DNA of 64,000 nucleotides from Bacteroidales bacterium UBA1173 (GTDB taxonomy: Bacteria > Bacteroidota > Bacteroidia > Bacteroidales > F082): NCBI GenBank assembly GCA_002311655.1, contig DBYZ01000014.1, positions 124,001 to 188,000 on the forward strand, in the 5' to 3' direction. Numbering within the stretch: the first letter of the stretch is position 1; each line of letters starts with the position of its first letter. The notes below the pieces were generated by a model. It was not told the origin of the DNA, searched no databases, and saw only the letters and a list, made by a program, of their open reading frames with translations. Positions 17,086-26,942 of this stretch are shown here, piece by piece. The position numbers and the translations under genes were made by a program.

Positions 17086-17846
17086 TGCATTCGCCCTTTA
17101 AGCTTATAAATAAGAATATTCTTGTTACAGGAGCTTCTTCTGGAATAGGAAGACAATGCGCCATTGACTTTTCGTTTAATGGTGCAAATGTCTTCCTATT
17201 GGGAAGAAATGTTGAAGAGCTGAAAAGAACGAAAGAATTATGTGCGCAGGATGTAACAATCAAGTACTTCTCTATCGATTTTAGCGATTTGGGTTTGCTA
17301 TCCAATGAGATAGCATCCATTTGTGATGAAATAGGTCCAGTCCACGGTTTTCTCCATGCCGCTGGTATAGAGAAGTCTTTGCCCTATCAGCATTTAAAAA
17401 TAGATGATTATCAGTGCCTTTACGATGTGAATTTTGTTAGTGCAATGGAAATTATAAAAACCATCTCTAATAAACAGTATAGGGGCGATAAAGCAAAATA
17501 TGTTCTAGTGTCATCTATAGCCTCGGTTATAGGTCGACTCTCTTTGACAGCTTATGCTGCTTCTAAAGGAGCAATGGCTTCTGCAGTCAAGTCTTTATCT
17601 CTGGAACTTGCAAAAAAGGGAATTTGTATAAACTGTATTTCGCCTGGAACAATTCTAACTCCGATGATGATAAAGATGATGGATGCCCTGACTGAAGAGC
17701 AACGAACAGCCCGCAAGGAGAGTTTTCCTCTCGGTTTTGGAGAACCTTCTGACATTTCCTATGCCGCGATTTTTTTACTTTCTGATGCTGCGCGTTGGAT
17801 AACAGGTCAGAATATAATAATTGATGGCGGTTATACAGCACAATAG
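17082..17846 (+). CDS. Short-chain dehydrogenase, 3-oxoacyl-ACP reductase-like (copy 1)
   Basis: 254 residues; ATG at 17082 overlaps the ACP stop, a second ATG follows at 17085. Classical SDR features: 'NILVTGASSGIGRQCA' cofactor motif, 'LHAAG' (NAG-like), catalytic serine in 'VLVSSIAS', 'YAASKGAMAS' with Tyr and Lys, and 'CISPGTILTPMM'. It most likely reduces a 3-ketoacyl-ACP made by the adjacent KAS III to a 3-hydroxyacyl-ACP. The C-terminal 'GGYTAQ' matches FabG-type lengths. The paralogue at 38171 has the same order of motifs. Confidence 0.83.
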   Translation: MMHSPFKLINKNILVTGASSGIGRQCAIDFSFNGANVFLLGRNVEELKRTKELCAQDVTIKYFSIDFSDLGLLSNEIASICDEIGPVHGFLHAAGIEKSLPYQHLKIDDYQCLYDVNFVSAMEIIKTISNKQYRGDKAKYVLVSSIASVIGRLSLTAYAASKGAMASAVKSLSLELAKKGICINCISPGTILTPMMIKMMDALTEEQRTARKESFPLGFGEPSDISYAAIFLLSDAARWITGQNIIIDGGYTAQ

Positions 17847-17871
17847 TATTAATTCTAATGATTAGTTTATC

Positions 17872-18954
17872 ATGGCATTAATAAAGTATAAAAATATTGG
17901 TATTACTGCTATGGCGGGTGCCGTGCCTTGCAGAGTTATTGACAATCTCCAATATATGACAGAGCGTTATGGCGAGGAGAATGTGAAAGCAGTTGTGGAG
18001 AAGGTGGGCGTATATGAACGTCGTTTTGCTGATGAAAAAACTTGTTCGTCTGATTTGTGCTTTGCCGCAGCAGACAAACTTCTAACTGAGAATAATATTG
18101 ATCGCAGCGAGATAGATTTGCTCATATTTATATCGCAGACTCCCGACTATAGAATGCCCGCTACATCTGTTATCCTTCAAAATAGATTGGGGCTCCCTAC
18201 CACATGTATGTCCTACGACATCAACTTGGGTTGTGCTGCTTTCCTTTATGGTTTGTCAACAGTTTATGCTCTTATGAACACTGGATGTATCAGGAAAGCT
18301 CTTCTTCTTGATGGTGAAACTAGATCTAAGGTCTATTCGGCCAATGACCGCCACGAAGCCTATATATTTGGTGATGGTGGTGTGGCTGCACTGATTGAAT
18401 GCAATGAGAAGTTTGGAGAGAGCTACTTTTCAATCAACGCAGATGGTGCTATGAGTGACCTGATTATGATTCCTGCTGGTGGCTATCGTAAGATGAGTTC
18501 CGCTGAGACAGTTGTCGAGAAGGTCATTGATGAATATGGCAATATGCGTTCGGAAGAACAGGGCTTTATGAAAGGTCAGGACGTGTTTGCATTCACATTA
18601 ACTCATGTACCAAAGGATATTAAGAAAGTTTTGGCTTTTGCTGGCACTACAATAGACAATGCAGATTTTATCGTTTTGCATCAGGCCAATGCATTTATGA
18701 ATTCATTTCTCACAAAGAAAATGAAGTTGGATACCGATAAAGTAATGAATACCATACATAAGTTCGGTAACACTTCATCAGTATCTGTGCCTTTGACTAT
18801 AGTGAGTGAACTGAAAGACAAACTTGATGGAGATAAGACTATTCTTGCTTCCGCTTTTGGCGTCGGAATGACATGGGCATCAGCTGTCTTGCCTTTCTGC
18901 AATTGTAGAATCAGCGACATCGTTGAAGTAGAGAATGGAGAACCCGTTAAATAG
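17872..18954 (+). CDS. 3-oxoacyl-ACP synthase III family protein (copy 1)
   Basis: 360 residues. The thiolase-fold catalytic triad is visible: Cys in 'INLGCAAFLYG', His in 'FIVLHQANAF' and Asn in 'KFGNTSSVSVP'. KAS III enzymes condense an acyl-CoA with malonyl-ACP. The protein is strikingly similar to the second copy at 37111, with shared blocks such as 'FISQTPDYRMPATSV', 'LLDGETRSKVYS' and 'DLIMIPAGGYRKMSSAETV'. With the adjacent ACP, reductase and MaoC-like protein it could make a short 3-hydroxyacyl or enoyl group for an amino sugar. Confidence 0.87.
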   Translation: MALIKYKNIGITAMAGAVPCRVIDNLQYMTERYGEENVKAVVEKVGVYERRFADEKTCSSDLCFAAADKLLTENNIDRSEIDLLIFISQTPDYRMPATSVILQNRLGLPTTCMSYDINLGCAAFLYGLSTVYALMNTGCIRKALLLDGETRSKVYSANDRHEAYIFGDGGVAALIECNEKFGESYFSINADGAMSDLIMIPAGGYRKMSSAETVVEKVIDEYGNMRSEEQGFMKGQDVFAFTLTHVPKDIKKVLAFAGTTIDNADFIVLHQANAFMNSFLTKKMKLDTDKVMNTIHKFGNTSSVSVPLTIVSELKDKLDGDKTILASAFGVGMTWASAVLPFCNCRISDIVEVENGEPVK

Positions 18955-18960
18955 TGTAAA

Positions 18961-19368
18961 ATGGAAATTGGAGATTCATTTGAAGAACAATTGAAGTTCG
19001 ACTATAATGAAATGGAAGCGTTCCTTGATATAGTGAAGGACTATAACCCATTTCATAGATTGGCGAAGGAGGATATAAACGACCCACAGAAACGAGCAGA
19101 AGTGCGCATTCAAGGAATGTTCGCAGTATGCATGTTTAGTGGATTCACATCTCGACATTTTCCAGAGAGTGTTAATGTTTCTCGCGAAGCTACTTTTGTT
19201 CGCCCCTTGTTTTTGGATGAGGAATACTCAATGTCGATGAAAGTCAAGAATATCTCACGGGAGGATGGAATAGCAGATATTAAGGGTTACATAAAGAATT
19301 CAAAAGGGAGGGTATGCATAGACCTTAACACTACTTTAAAAAATGATCATTTATTTGGAGAACTTTAG
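18961..19368 (+). CDS. MaoC-like hot-dog dehydratase
   Basis: 135 residues. The hydratase/dehydratase motif is seen as 'DYNPFHRLAKED', with Asp and His in the usual D-x3-NP-x-H arrangement, and a later 'FVRPLFLDEEYSM' strand typical of the MaoC hot-dog fold. Family members add or remove water across 2-enoyl thioesters. It ends the first acyl cassette; no equivalent exists in the second cassette at 36892-38944, so the two may make differently reduced acyl groups. Catalytic activity is not certain, as some relatives are only acyl-binding. Confidence 0.65.
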   Translation: MEIGDSFEEQLKFDYNEMEAFLDIVKDYNPFHRLAKEDINDPQKRAEVRIQGMFAVCMFSGFTSRHFPESVNVSREATFVRPLFLDEEYSMSMKVKNISREDGIADIKGYIKNSKGRVCIDLNTTLKNDHLFGEL

Positions 19369-19397
19369 TATTTAAACATTTAGGAAAGAGATTTGTA

Positions 19398-20855
19398 ATG
19401 GAGGAGCAAGGTTTAAAAGATAAAACCGTTAAAGGAGTCGCGTGGAGCGGCATTGACAATGTTGCGCAGTATGCGGTGTCATTTATTGTCAGCATCGTAC
19501 TTGCTCGATTGCTATCACCAGACGATTATGGCCTAATAGGAATTGTCGCTATTTTTACTAGTATTTGCGGTAATCTGATTAACGGAGGTTTCTCGGATGC
19601 TCTTGTACGAAAAAAAGAAGCAACTGATGATGATTACAATACTGTTTTCATTGTCAACTTGGGTATGAGTCTGCTATTATATAGTGTGATTTTCATTTGT
19701 GCTCCATATATTGCGGCTTTCTTTAATCGAGAAGAATTAATTGCTCTTACGAGGGTGTCATCAGTAAGTATGATAGTCGGTGCTTTAGCTCTTGTTCAAA
19801 GAGTTCGTTTAACCAAACGAATAGACTTTAAAACACAGACAAAGATTACAATAATTAGTTATGTAATTAGTGGGGTTGTCGGTGTAACAATGGCATTATT
19901 GGGTTATGGTGTTTGGGCCTTAGTTGTATCATCAGTTAGTGGACATGTTATCACCACAACGTTACTTTGGTTTTTTAATAAATGGATACCAAAAATACGT
20001 TTTTCGATAGTTAGTTTTAAGGAATTGTTTGGTTTCGGATGGAAATTAATGGTTATTAGTGTTATTAATTCTTTGTGGAAAGAACTATATCAAGTTGTGG
20101 TCGGGAAATTTTATAATCCAGCAACATTGGGACAATATACCCGTGCAAAAGGTTTTTCACAATTACTATCAACAAATTTAACATCTATCGTTCAAAGAGT
20201 TACATATCCAGTGTTGAGTAGTATTCAAGATGAACGTGAACGTATGATTATGGCCTATCGTCGTATTATTAAAACCACAATGTTCGTTTCTGCGATAGGA
20301 ATGTTTTTTATGGGAGCCATATCTGAGCCTCTGATATATTGTCTTATTGGTTCCAAATGGCATGATGCGGCCATCTATTTACCTTTGATTTGTATTGTTG
20401 GTTCTACTTATCCGCTGCAGGCCATCAATCTCAACATGCTTCAGGTTCAAGGGCGCAGTGATTTGTTTTTAGGTATTGAAATAGTAAAAAAAATCATAGC
20501 ATTAGGTCCATTGTTCGTAGGAGCTTTTGTGGGTATATTGCCAATGCTTTATACTGATATTATTGTGTGTGTGATTTCTTATTTTTTAAATTCTTATTAC
20601 ACGGGGAAACTGTTGGGTTATAATTCATTAATGCAATTGAAGGATATCGCACCATCGTATGGTATTGCAGTATTAGTTGCCATGTCTGTTTGGTTCTTAA
20701 AGTATTTGCCATTAAGCAGTTGGATAATATTACCCGTGCAGATAATTGTTGGAGTAATTGTTTTTCTGATTGTTTGTAAAATATCAAGGATTCACGAATA
20801 TAATGAAATAGTGGAGATTATTTCTCCTTATATAAAAAGAATCAAGCGTAAATGA
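19398..20855 (+). CDS. Polysaccharide flippase (Wzx/WzxC-like, MOP family)
   Basis: 485 residues, about 12-14 hydrophobic segments. The start 'LKDKTVKGVAWSGIDNVAQYAVSFIVSIVLARLLSPDDYGLI' is the standard WzxC-type entry helix with 'ARLLSP-DYG' signature (shown here in parts). It moves lipid-linked repeat units across the inner membrane. It is the first gene of the AT-rich assembly block and its last four bases overlap the next glycosyltransferase. Exporter specificity cannot be deduced. Confidence 0.9.
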   Translation: MEEQGLKDKTVKGVAWSGIDNVAQYAVSFIVSIVLARLLSPDDYGLIGIVAIFTSICGNLINGGFSDALVRKKEATDDDYNTVFIVNLGMSLLLYSVIFICAPYIAAFFNREELIALTRVSSVSMIVGALALVQRVRLTKRIDFKTQTKITIISYVISGVVGVTMALLGYGVWALVVSSVSGHVITTTLLWFFNKWIPKIRFSIVSFKELFGFGWKLMVISVINSLWKELYQVVVGKFYNPATLGQYTRAKGFSQLLSTNLTSIVQRVTYPVLSSIQDERERMIMAYRRIIKTTMFVSAIGMFFMGAISEPLIYCLIGSKWHDAAIYLPLICIVGSTYPLQAINLNMLQVQGRSDLFLGIEIVKKIIALGPLFVGAFVGILPMLYTDIIVCVISYFLNSYYTGKLLGYNSLMQLKDIAPSYGIAVLVAMSVWFLKYLPLSSWIILPVQIIVGVIVFLIVCKISRIHEYNEIVEIISPYIKRIKRK

Positions 20856-21901
20856 GAGATACAGCTTTTTTGGTTAGAGTTTATTGTGTGACTTTTAATC
20901 AATCGTCATATATTTTAGATACATTGAATGGTTTCTGTATGCAAGAAACCAACTTCCCTTTTATTTGTACAATTATTGATGATGCAAGTACGGATGGTGA
21001 GCGTGAAGTAATCATGAATTTTCTTCAGAAGTTTTTTGTTTTTGAAAATGAGAATAATATTATATGCGAAGAGAATGATGATTACATCCGATATTTTGCA
21101 CAACATAAAACCAATAACAATTGTTATTTTAATGTCTTTCTACTAAAATATAATCATTATTGTATAAAGAAAAGCAAATTATCATATGATGGAGGTTATA
21201 ATGGGGTTAAATATATGGCTTTTTGCGAGGGTGATGATTATTGGGTCAATCCTTTAAAACTCCAAAAACAAGTGGATTTTCTAGAGGAACACGATGATTA
21301 TACAATGGTACATACAGCATACTATCGATATTATCAGAATTCAGGGAAACGAATTCCGGTGATATTGTCAAATGAGTTTAGTCTAGATAATGATGGTGTT
21401 GTGTGGGACATTATTACAGGTGATATGATGATTGGCACAGCTACGGTTTTGGTTAATTCATTAATGTATAATAAGATTAACAGTGATTATGCTGGAGATT
21501 TCCAAAATGCAATGATGACTGATGTACAAACATGGTTTCATTGTGCACGATTATCAAAAATCCAATACATTCCAGAACTCACTGCAGTTTATAGAAAGAA
21601 TGATGGAGGCTTAACCGCAATCAATACAGTAAAAAGATTTTATTTTCTAAAAAATGCTTTTGAGATTCATTTAGGACTGGCAACAAAATATGATGCACCC
21701 TCAATAATAGTCAAGAAAATTCTAGATAAATACGGGAATGCTGTAATTAGTACAGGAATTGATAATTGTATGTATAAGGAACTTGTTGCTTTTTGTAAAA
21801 AGTATTTGCCAAAAAATAAGAAGAGAATTATGGTTTTTCGGATTGCCAGATTATTACCAGTTATTGATAAAAGAATTGTACGTAGGCTTACTTTAAAATA
21901 A
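20852..21901 (+). CDS. Glycosyltransferase family 2-like protein
   Basis: 349 residues. A GT-A fold is indicated by the N-terminal 'VRVYCVTFNQSSYILDTL', 'CTIIDDASTDGE' (donor-site DD) and the later 'MAFCEGDDYWVNPLKLQKQ' with the DxD-like EGDD. 'DVQTWFHCARL' occupies the usual catalytic-base region. Compared with ordinary GT2 enzymes, there is an insertion of about 30 residues between the two acidic motifs. It probably transfers one sugar of the repeat unit at the cytoplasmic membrane face. Overlaps the flippase by 4 bp. Confidence 0.85.
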   Translation: MRDTAFLVRVYCVTFNQSSYILDTLNGFCMQETNFPFICTIIDDASTDGEREVIMNFLQKFFVFENENNIICEENDDYIRYFAQHKTNNNCYFNVFLLKYNHYCIKKSKLSYDGGYNGVKYMAFCEGDDYWVNPLKLQKQVDFLEEHDDYTMVHTAYYRYYQNSGKRIPVILSNEFSLDNDGVVWDIITGDMMIGTATVLVNSLMYNKINSDYAGDFQNAMMTDVQTWFHCARLSKIQYIPELTAVYRKNDGGLTAINTVKRFYFLKNAFEIHLGLATKYDAPSIIVKKILDKYGNAVISTGIDNCMYKELVAFCKKYLPKNKKRIMVFRIARLLPVIDKRIVRRLTLK

Positions 21902-21909
21902 ATTGTGTC

Positions 21910-23157
21910 ATGAGAATTTTAATGATAGCACCGGCTTGCTATCCTGTAAATGGAGCTGAAGCAATAGTAAACATGAAGCTTTTGCAAGCCTTTGCCAGGG
22001 CCGAAGATGTTACAGTTGACTTGATTTCAAGAAACAACACATACACCTATCCGTCCGATAGCTTGGAAAGCTATGGGGTTAGAATAAACGAACTGTTCCT
22101 TATTGAAAGTGTACCCCACATGGACATTCCCACTTTTTGGAAAATGTTACTGTCGTTGATTCACTTTCATTATGCTTCTTTTGATAGTGTTTGGGCGGTG
22201 TCGGTTTTGCCAATAGTGAAAAAATTGATAAGGAAAAACCACTATGACTTCATTCTAACCAAGAATGCCCCCAGTTATCTCTTGGGTGCTTACTTGAAAA
22301 GAAAAGGGTTGAATTGGGTGGCTTCATGGAACGACCCGTTCCCAAGTGGTTTTTATCCGTATCCATATGGTAATGGCAAAGATTGGGTGGGTACTCGCAA
22401 GGATCATAAGGTTATAAAACAGATGCGAAAAGCCAGTTTTCATGTTTTCCCAACCTATCTGTTGCAAGAACACATGAGAACATTTTTGCAGATACCTGAA
22501 GATCGTTGCAAAGTAATTCCACATGTGGTATTAAAGGAAAAGAATACAATGAATTCATTGCAACGAAAGGCTGACTTAATGAATGACACTTTGAGTATTA
22601 TCCATTCAGGCAATCTTTATGGGCATAGAAACCCATTGACCTTTTTTAGTGCAGTCAACAATGTTTTGGTGGCCAATCCAAGCTATAAGATTAGTGTGAC
22701 AATATTGGGTAAGATGGATGACAAATTCAAACATGAATTGGGGAAAATGTCGAAGTTGAAAAAATGTCTGACTTTCTTGCCACCAGTGGAATATCAGAAG
22801 AGCCTATCTTTGTTGGAAGATTATGATGTGGCTTGTGTGATTGAGGCTCCTTGTAGGAAAGGTGAAGCGGTGTTTTTGCCAACTAAAGTGACCGACTTTA
22901 TGCAGATGGGCATTCCTGTTTTGGCTATATCGCCCAACGATGGGGTGTTACACCAATTGTATAGAAATGGCAATATCGGTTATTATGGGGATGTTTCAAA
23001 CACAGCAGCAATTGAAGATGAAATAATCAAAATGTATAGGGACTTTACTGCTAATGGTTTGAAAAATAATATAATTGGCGATAGCTTTTATGCTGATAGT
23101 GTTGTCGAGTCATATCGCGAGATTGCCCGGAATATGATAACTGATGAAGAAAAATAA
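21910..23157 (+). CDS. Glycosyltransferase family 4-like protein
   Basis: 415 residues with a GT-B outline. The start 'RILMIAPACYPVNGAEAIVNMKLLQAF' is the usual acceptor-domain opening. The C-terminal donor domain contains 'SIIHSGNLYGHRNPLTFF' and 'EAPCRKGEAVFLPTKVTDFMQMGIPVLA', which corresponds to the E-x7-E region of GT4 enzymes. A sugar-nucleotide transferase of unknown specificity, in a series of co-directional glycosyltransferase genes. Confidence 0.83.
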   Translation: MRILMIAPACYPVNGAEAIVNMKLLQAFARAEDVTVDLISRNNTYTYPSDSLESYGVRINELFLIESVPHMDIPTFWKMLLSLIHFHYASFDSVWAVSVLPIVKKLIRKNHYDFILTKNAPSYLLGAYLKRKGLNWVASWNDPFPSGFYPYPYGNGKDWVGTRKDHKVIKQMRKASFHVFPTYLLQEHMRTFLQIPEDRCKVIPHVVLKEKNTMNSLQRKADLMNDTLSIIHSGNLYGHRNPLTFFSAVNNVLVANPSYKISVTILGKMDDKFKHELGKMSKLKKCLTFLPPVEYQKSLSLLEDYDVACVIEAPCRKGEAVFLPTKVTDFMQMGIPVLAISPNDGVLHQLYRNGNIGYYGDVSNTAAIEDEIIKMYRDFTANGLKNNIIGDSFYADSVVESYREIARNMITDEEK

Positions 23158-23172
23158 TAAATTAATTTTGAA

Positions 23173-24414
23173 ATGAAAGTCCTGTGGTTTTCAAACTGTG
23201 AATTAGGTAATAATGTAAGCAAAGGATCAGGGTCGTGGCTTTTTGCCATGTGCAGAATAATTTGTAACTCTGTTGAGCTTATCAATGCAACATTGTCAAA
23301 TGTTGACCAAGTTGTATATAATAAATACGATACTTTTTCGGAAGTTCTTATTCCTAAATTCAAATTAAAAGATGGAATACCTGAAGAAAAAAACACCAAA
23401 GTAATACAAGAAGTTATTGAAACAATTAACCCTGATATTATTCACATATGGGGAATTGAAGGCTTCTGGGGTTTGTTGTATGCTAAAGGATTCATTAAAG
23501 GGAGAGTTATTCTTGAAATCCAAGGTTTGATGGGCCCTTGTTATGAGTCATTTTGGGGAGGTATTAATCCAAAAATGTTTGCTTTAAGGTCACGTTGTTT
23601 GAGGGAGTTTCTTTATTCAGGATCTCGTTTGTATAAGAATCGCAAGGTGTTTATGGAAAGGAGTAAACAGTCGGAATATGTGTTGTCCACTTGTCGGGCA
23701 GTATCTACTCAATCGAGATGGGTCCGGAATCAAATTAAATTCGTTATAGGAGAAGGATGTAAGGTTTATAATACTTTAAGACCAATAAGGCAGGAGTTTT
23801 GGGATGCTGAGCAATGGAAAAGTCATGATAATTCTTATAAAATATTTACTTCATTGTCGTATTATATGCCTTTTAAGGGATTGCATATTTTAATCAAAGC
23901 ACTCAGCCTTTTAAAACACAATCATAATAATGTGGTTCTAGAAATAGCTGGAATTGAAAAAAAAGATTTGATTTGGTATAGGCAATTTCCTTATATTAAA
24001 TATTTGATAAAACTAGCTAAAAAGCTGGATGTTTATAATAATATTTCATTTGTTGGGAGATTAAACGCCTCCGAAATCGTGAAACATCTTCGAGAAAGCG
24101 ATGTATTTGTTAATCCTTCATTTGTAGAAAGTTATTCTGCCACAACAGCTGAAGCCATGGCTGTGGGAATACCTATTGTGGCCGCATATGCTGGTGCCAT
24201 GCCAGATTTTTCTGCCAATCAAGCCGTTGCTTTATACTATTCACCAATGGATTATGTTGATTGTGCTGCTAAGATAACTGTAATGATGGAAAATAGTACA
24301 ATCAGAAACGAATTGATTTTAAATTCAAAAAATGAAATCAAAAACATTTGTGGCTCTGATCGTGTAAGAGAAGCTCAATTGGGGATTTATTATGATATGA
24401 TGAAAGAAGAATGA
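23173..24414 (+). CDS. Glycosyltransferase family 4-like protein
   Basis: 413 residues, GT-B fold. Visible motifs are 'HIWGIEGFWGLLYAKGF' in the acceptor half and 'KIFTSLSYYMPFKGLHILIKAL', 'DVFVNPSFVESYSATTAEAMAVGIPIVAAY' in the donor half. The latter is the conserved GT4 nucleotide-sugar site with glutamates. It is separated by only 15 bp from the preceding gene. Substrate unknown. Confidence 0.87.
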   Translation: MKVLWFSNCELGNNVSKGSGSWLFAMCRIICNSVELINATLSNVDQVVYNKYDTFSEVLIPKFKLKDGIPEEKNTKVIQEVIETINPDIIHIWGIEGFWGLLYAKGFIKGRVILEIQGLMGPCYESFWGGINPKMFALRSRCLREFLYSGSRLYKNRKVFMERSKQSEYVLSTCRAVSTQSRWVRNQIKFVIGEGCKVYNTLRPIRQEFWDAEQWKSHDNSYKIFTSLSYYMPFKGLHILIKALSLLKHNHNNVVLEIAGIEKKDLIWYRQFPYIKYLIKLAKKLDVYNNISFVGRLNASEIVKHLRESDVFVNPSFVESYSATTAEAMAVGIPIVAAYAGAMPDFSANQAVALYYSPMDYVDCAAKITVMMENSTIRNELILNSKNEIKNICGSDRVREAQLGIYYDMMKEE

Positions 24415-24432
24415 TGAAATTGTAACGTGTTT

Positions 24433-25734
24433 ATGAATATGAAAGAAAAGTTGGATAATAATTCAGGACCCATAATTCAAGTAATCATTGCTATTATTTC
24501 GGTGGTGATAGGATATCCTTATGGGGGCTCTATTTTCATCCTATTAATGACACCATTGGTGGTTTATCTGGTTTTAAAAAAGGATGCGGCGTATATGCCT
24601 GCTTTAATGATTCATTGTACTTCGGACACCTCGATTATGTATGCGGTCTTGTTCTCAATGATAATGATCTGTTTTATTGAAATTAAGGGTTTGTTTAGAA
24701 ATACAAACACGAGATGGCTGTTTATTCTTTTATTATTAGGACTTCCTATTTATATTTGGTTGACTTGGCAACGATATCGATTAGATGGTGACACTTGGCA
24801 AGTATCGTTGACTTATACTTCATTTTATCTTTCTTTTTGGGTTTTCTTATATTATTATTTGGTTTCGGATACATATAGTGTAAGAATAGCGAAAAACATT
24901 ATGATCTCCCTAATAGTATTCGCTATTGTATGTGTTTTATTAATGCAATTTTCTGTCCGATTACTGTATATGATTATTATAGTAGGAATTATTTATGGTT
25001 TATTCTTATTATTTAGGACTCAACACAAATTTTGGGGAATCGTTTTGGGTATTGGATCATTGTTGTTTTTCATGTCTTTGTCTGGTTTGACGTTTACTTT
25101 ACTGTTCACGTTTGTTTACGCAGTATTTATAGCTTATATGGCGAATAAGGGAAAAAATAGAATTACAAGGACAGCAAGTGGTATTATACCATATTTGATA
25201 TTGTTACTACTGATGGTTTGGGGTATATCTAACTATTCAACGGCAACTTATGGAGAATATTCTGATAACGTTAGTTTTTCAGATATTAATTTATTATTTA
25301 ATCGAATTCAGTATAAGTTATTTGGAGATAGAGCACCTTTCTGGGATGCTGGTTGGAAACAGCTTTTATATTATACTCCAATTTTACCAATGCATGATAT
25401 TCCTAATTTTACAGCGTACTCAGCAGATGGTCATGTTTTTGAGGATGTTTCTTTTGGTGCCCATAATACACCGATACAGTTGCTTAGAATTTTCGGAATT
25501 CTAATGGGAGGAGTACTTATTCTTTGTTATATAATAAATACGGTGTCGGCATCCAAAGTGTTTACCAAAAAGAGATTGGATTTTTATTCTTTGTCGTTAT
25601 TCTCCGTATCATTTTGTTATTCAATGGTATTGTTTCTAACAGGTACGGCTTCCATGTTACCCGATATGGCATTGTTTTCTTTCGGTTTCTTGGGAATAGC
25701 ACATGGTTTAAGTAAAAAAAGTGAACAAATATGA
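24433..25734 (+). CDS. Wzy-like polysaccharide polymerase / O-antigen ligase-like membrane protein
   Basis: 433 residues from the ATG at 24433 (a GTG at 24427 is in frame). At least ten hydrophobic segments are seen, with a large hydrophilic loop near residues 285-350 containing 'RAPFWDAGWKQLLYY' and 'FEDVSFGAHNTPIQLLRIFGI'. The loop before the last helices, with its 'AHN' pattern, is like the periplasmic loop of Wzy polymerases (H-N motif). It would join repeat units on the periplasmic face. Wzy proteins are poorly conserved, so the call relies on topology plus being the only such gene in the locus. Confidence 0.72.
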   Translation: MNMKEKLDNNSGPIIQVIIAIISVVIGYPYGGSIFILLMTPLVVYLVLKKDAAYMPALMIHCTSDTSIMYAVLFSMIMICFIEIKGLFRNTNTRWLFILLLLGLPIYIWLTWQRYRLDGDTWQVSLTYTSFYLSFWVFLYYYLVSDTYSVRIAKNIMISLIVFAIVCVLLMQFSVRLLYMIIIVGIIYGLFLLFRTQHKFWGIVLGIGSLLFFMSLSGLTFTLLFTFVYAVFIAYMANKGKNRITRTASGIIPYLILLLLMVWGISNYSTATYGEYSDNVSFSDINLLFNRIQYKLFGDRAPFWDAGWKQLLYYTPILPMHDIPNFTAYSADGHVFEDVSFGAHNTPIQLLRIFGILMGGVLILCYIINTVSASKVFTKKRLDFYSLSLFSVSFCYSMVLFLTGTASMLPDMALFSFGFLGIAHGLSKKSEQI

Positions 25735-26942
25735 ACATAATACTACTTCGTCAGTATAATCCATATTTTGAGATTGGGGCTTCGGCCAACCGATACAGAG
25801 GTTTGATAGATGGTCTCTGTCGGCTAGGACATAGTGTTTCTGTAGTGATAGTCGGAGGGATGAAACAAAAAGAGGAAACGGAATTAGCAAAGAGAATTGA
25901 CACCCCAAATTTCATTTATCTTTCACGTAGTGTCTACTATAATTATTTTCAAAACAGGTTTAATACTTATGTGATGGACCGCACCATTAAACCATTAATA
26001 CTTAAATGTAGGTTAAGGAAGTTATTAAAATACCATTATGATTTTGTTTGGATTACAAATGGTGATTTGGTGCTGAAGTTATTTAACTGGGAAAAGAAGT
26101 TTGTAAAAGGGAAGACGTTAATTGAATTAAATGAATTTAACGACATCTATAAAGAAGAAGGAGTCACAGGAAACTTTTTGCAAAGAAGAAAAGAGAAAAA
26201 TAGAAACGATTTGTTTTTGAGAGCGGTTCGGCAAGTGGATTTATTCGCTGTCATGACAAATAGACTTATAGACTATTATTCAAAGCTGGCCAAACAAGAT
26301 GCATGCTTTTTACATTTGCCAATGACGGTTGATGTTTCTCGATTCTCCGGTTTTGATACAACTACTAATATGTATATTAAACCATACATTGCGTTTACGG
26401 GTACAATGAATAACCAAAAAGACGGTGTCGATATACTAATAAAAGCTTTTGCACAAATAGCGGAGAAATTCCCCAAATTACATTTATACCTGGCTGGTTT
26501 TTGGCATTATGATGTTAAAATGCAGGATGAAATGATAATAAAACTTGGATTAAAAGATAGAATTCATAGGATTGGAGTATTGAATAGGGAACAAATACCA
26601 GATTTTGTTGGGAATGCAACGCTTTTAGCCCTTTCTCGTCCCGACTCTCATCAAGCCCAAGGTGGATTCCCAACAAAACTTGGTGAATATTTAGCCACAG
26701 GGAATCCTGTTTGTGTTACAAAAGTTGGTGAAATTCCGGATTATTTGGAAGACAATTATACAGCATTCATGGCAAAACCAGGCGATGTGGATTCTTTTGC
26801 TGATGCCATGGACAGGGCTCTTAGTAATGTAAGTGTAGCAAAAAAAGTTGGAGAAAACGGAAGAAAACTTGCAGAAAGTTGTTTTAATGTAGATGTTCAA
26901 TCAAAAAGATTAGTTGAATTTTTGGAAGGGAATTTGGAATGA
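25731..26942 (+). CDS. Glycosyltransferase family 4-like protein
   Basis: 403 residues; overlaps the polymerase by 4 bp. The N-terminal 'PYFEIGASANRYRGLIDGLCRLGHSVSVV' and C-terminal 'YIAFTGTMNNQKDGVDILIKAF', 'ALSRPDSHQAQGGFPTKLGEYLATGNPVCVT' are classic GT4 donor-site sequences, the last containing the 'GFPTKLGEYLA' version of the E-x7-E motif. Probably adds one residue of the repeat unit. Its 3' end overlaps the deacetylase-like gene by 4 bp. Confidence 0.88.
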   Translation: MNIILLRQYNPYFEIGASANRYRGLIDGLCRLGHSVSVVIVGGMKQKEETELAKRIDTPNFIYLSRSVYYNYFQNRFNTYVMDRTIKPLILKCRLRKLLKYHYDFVWITNGDLVLKLFNWEKKFVKGKTLIELNEFNDIYKEEGVTGNFLQRRKEKNRNDLFLRAVRQVDLFAVMTNRLIDYYSKLAKQDACFLHLPMTVDVSRFSGFDTTTNMYIKPYIAFTGTMNNQKDGVDILIKAFAQIAEKFPKLHLYLAGFWHYDVKMQDEMIIKLGLKDRIHRIGVLNREQIPDFVGNATLLALSRPDSHQAQGGFPTKLGEYLATGNPVCVTKVGEIPDYLEDNYTAFMAKPGDVDSFADAMDRALSNVSVAKKVGENGRKLAESCFNVDVQSKRLVEFLEGNLE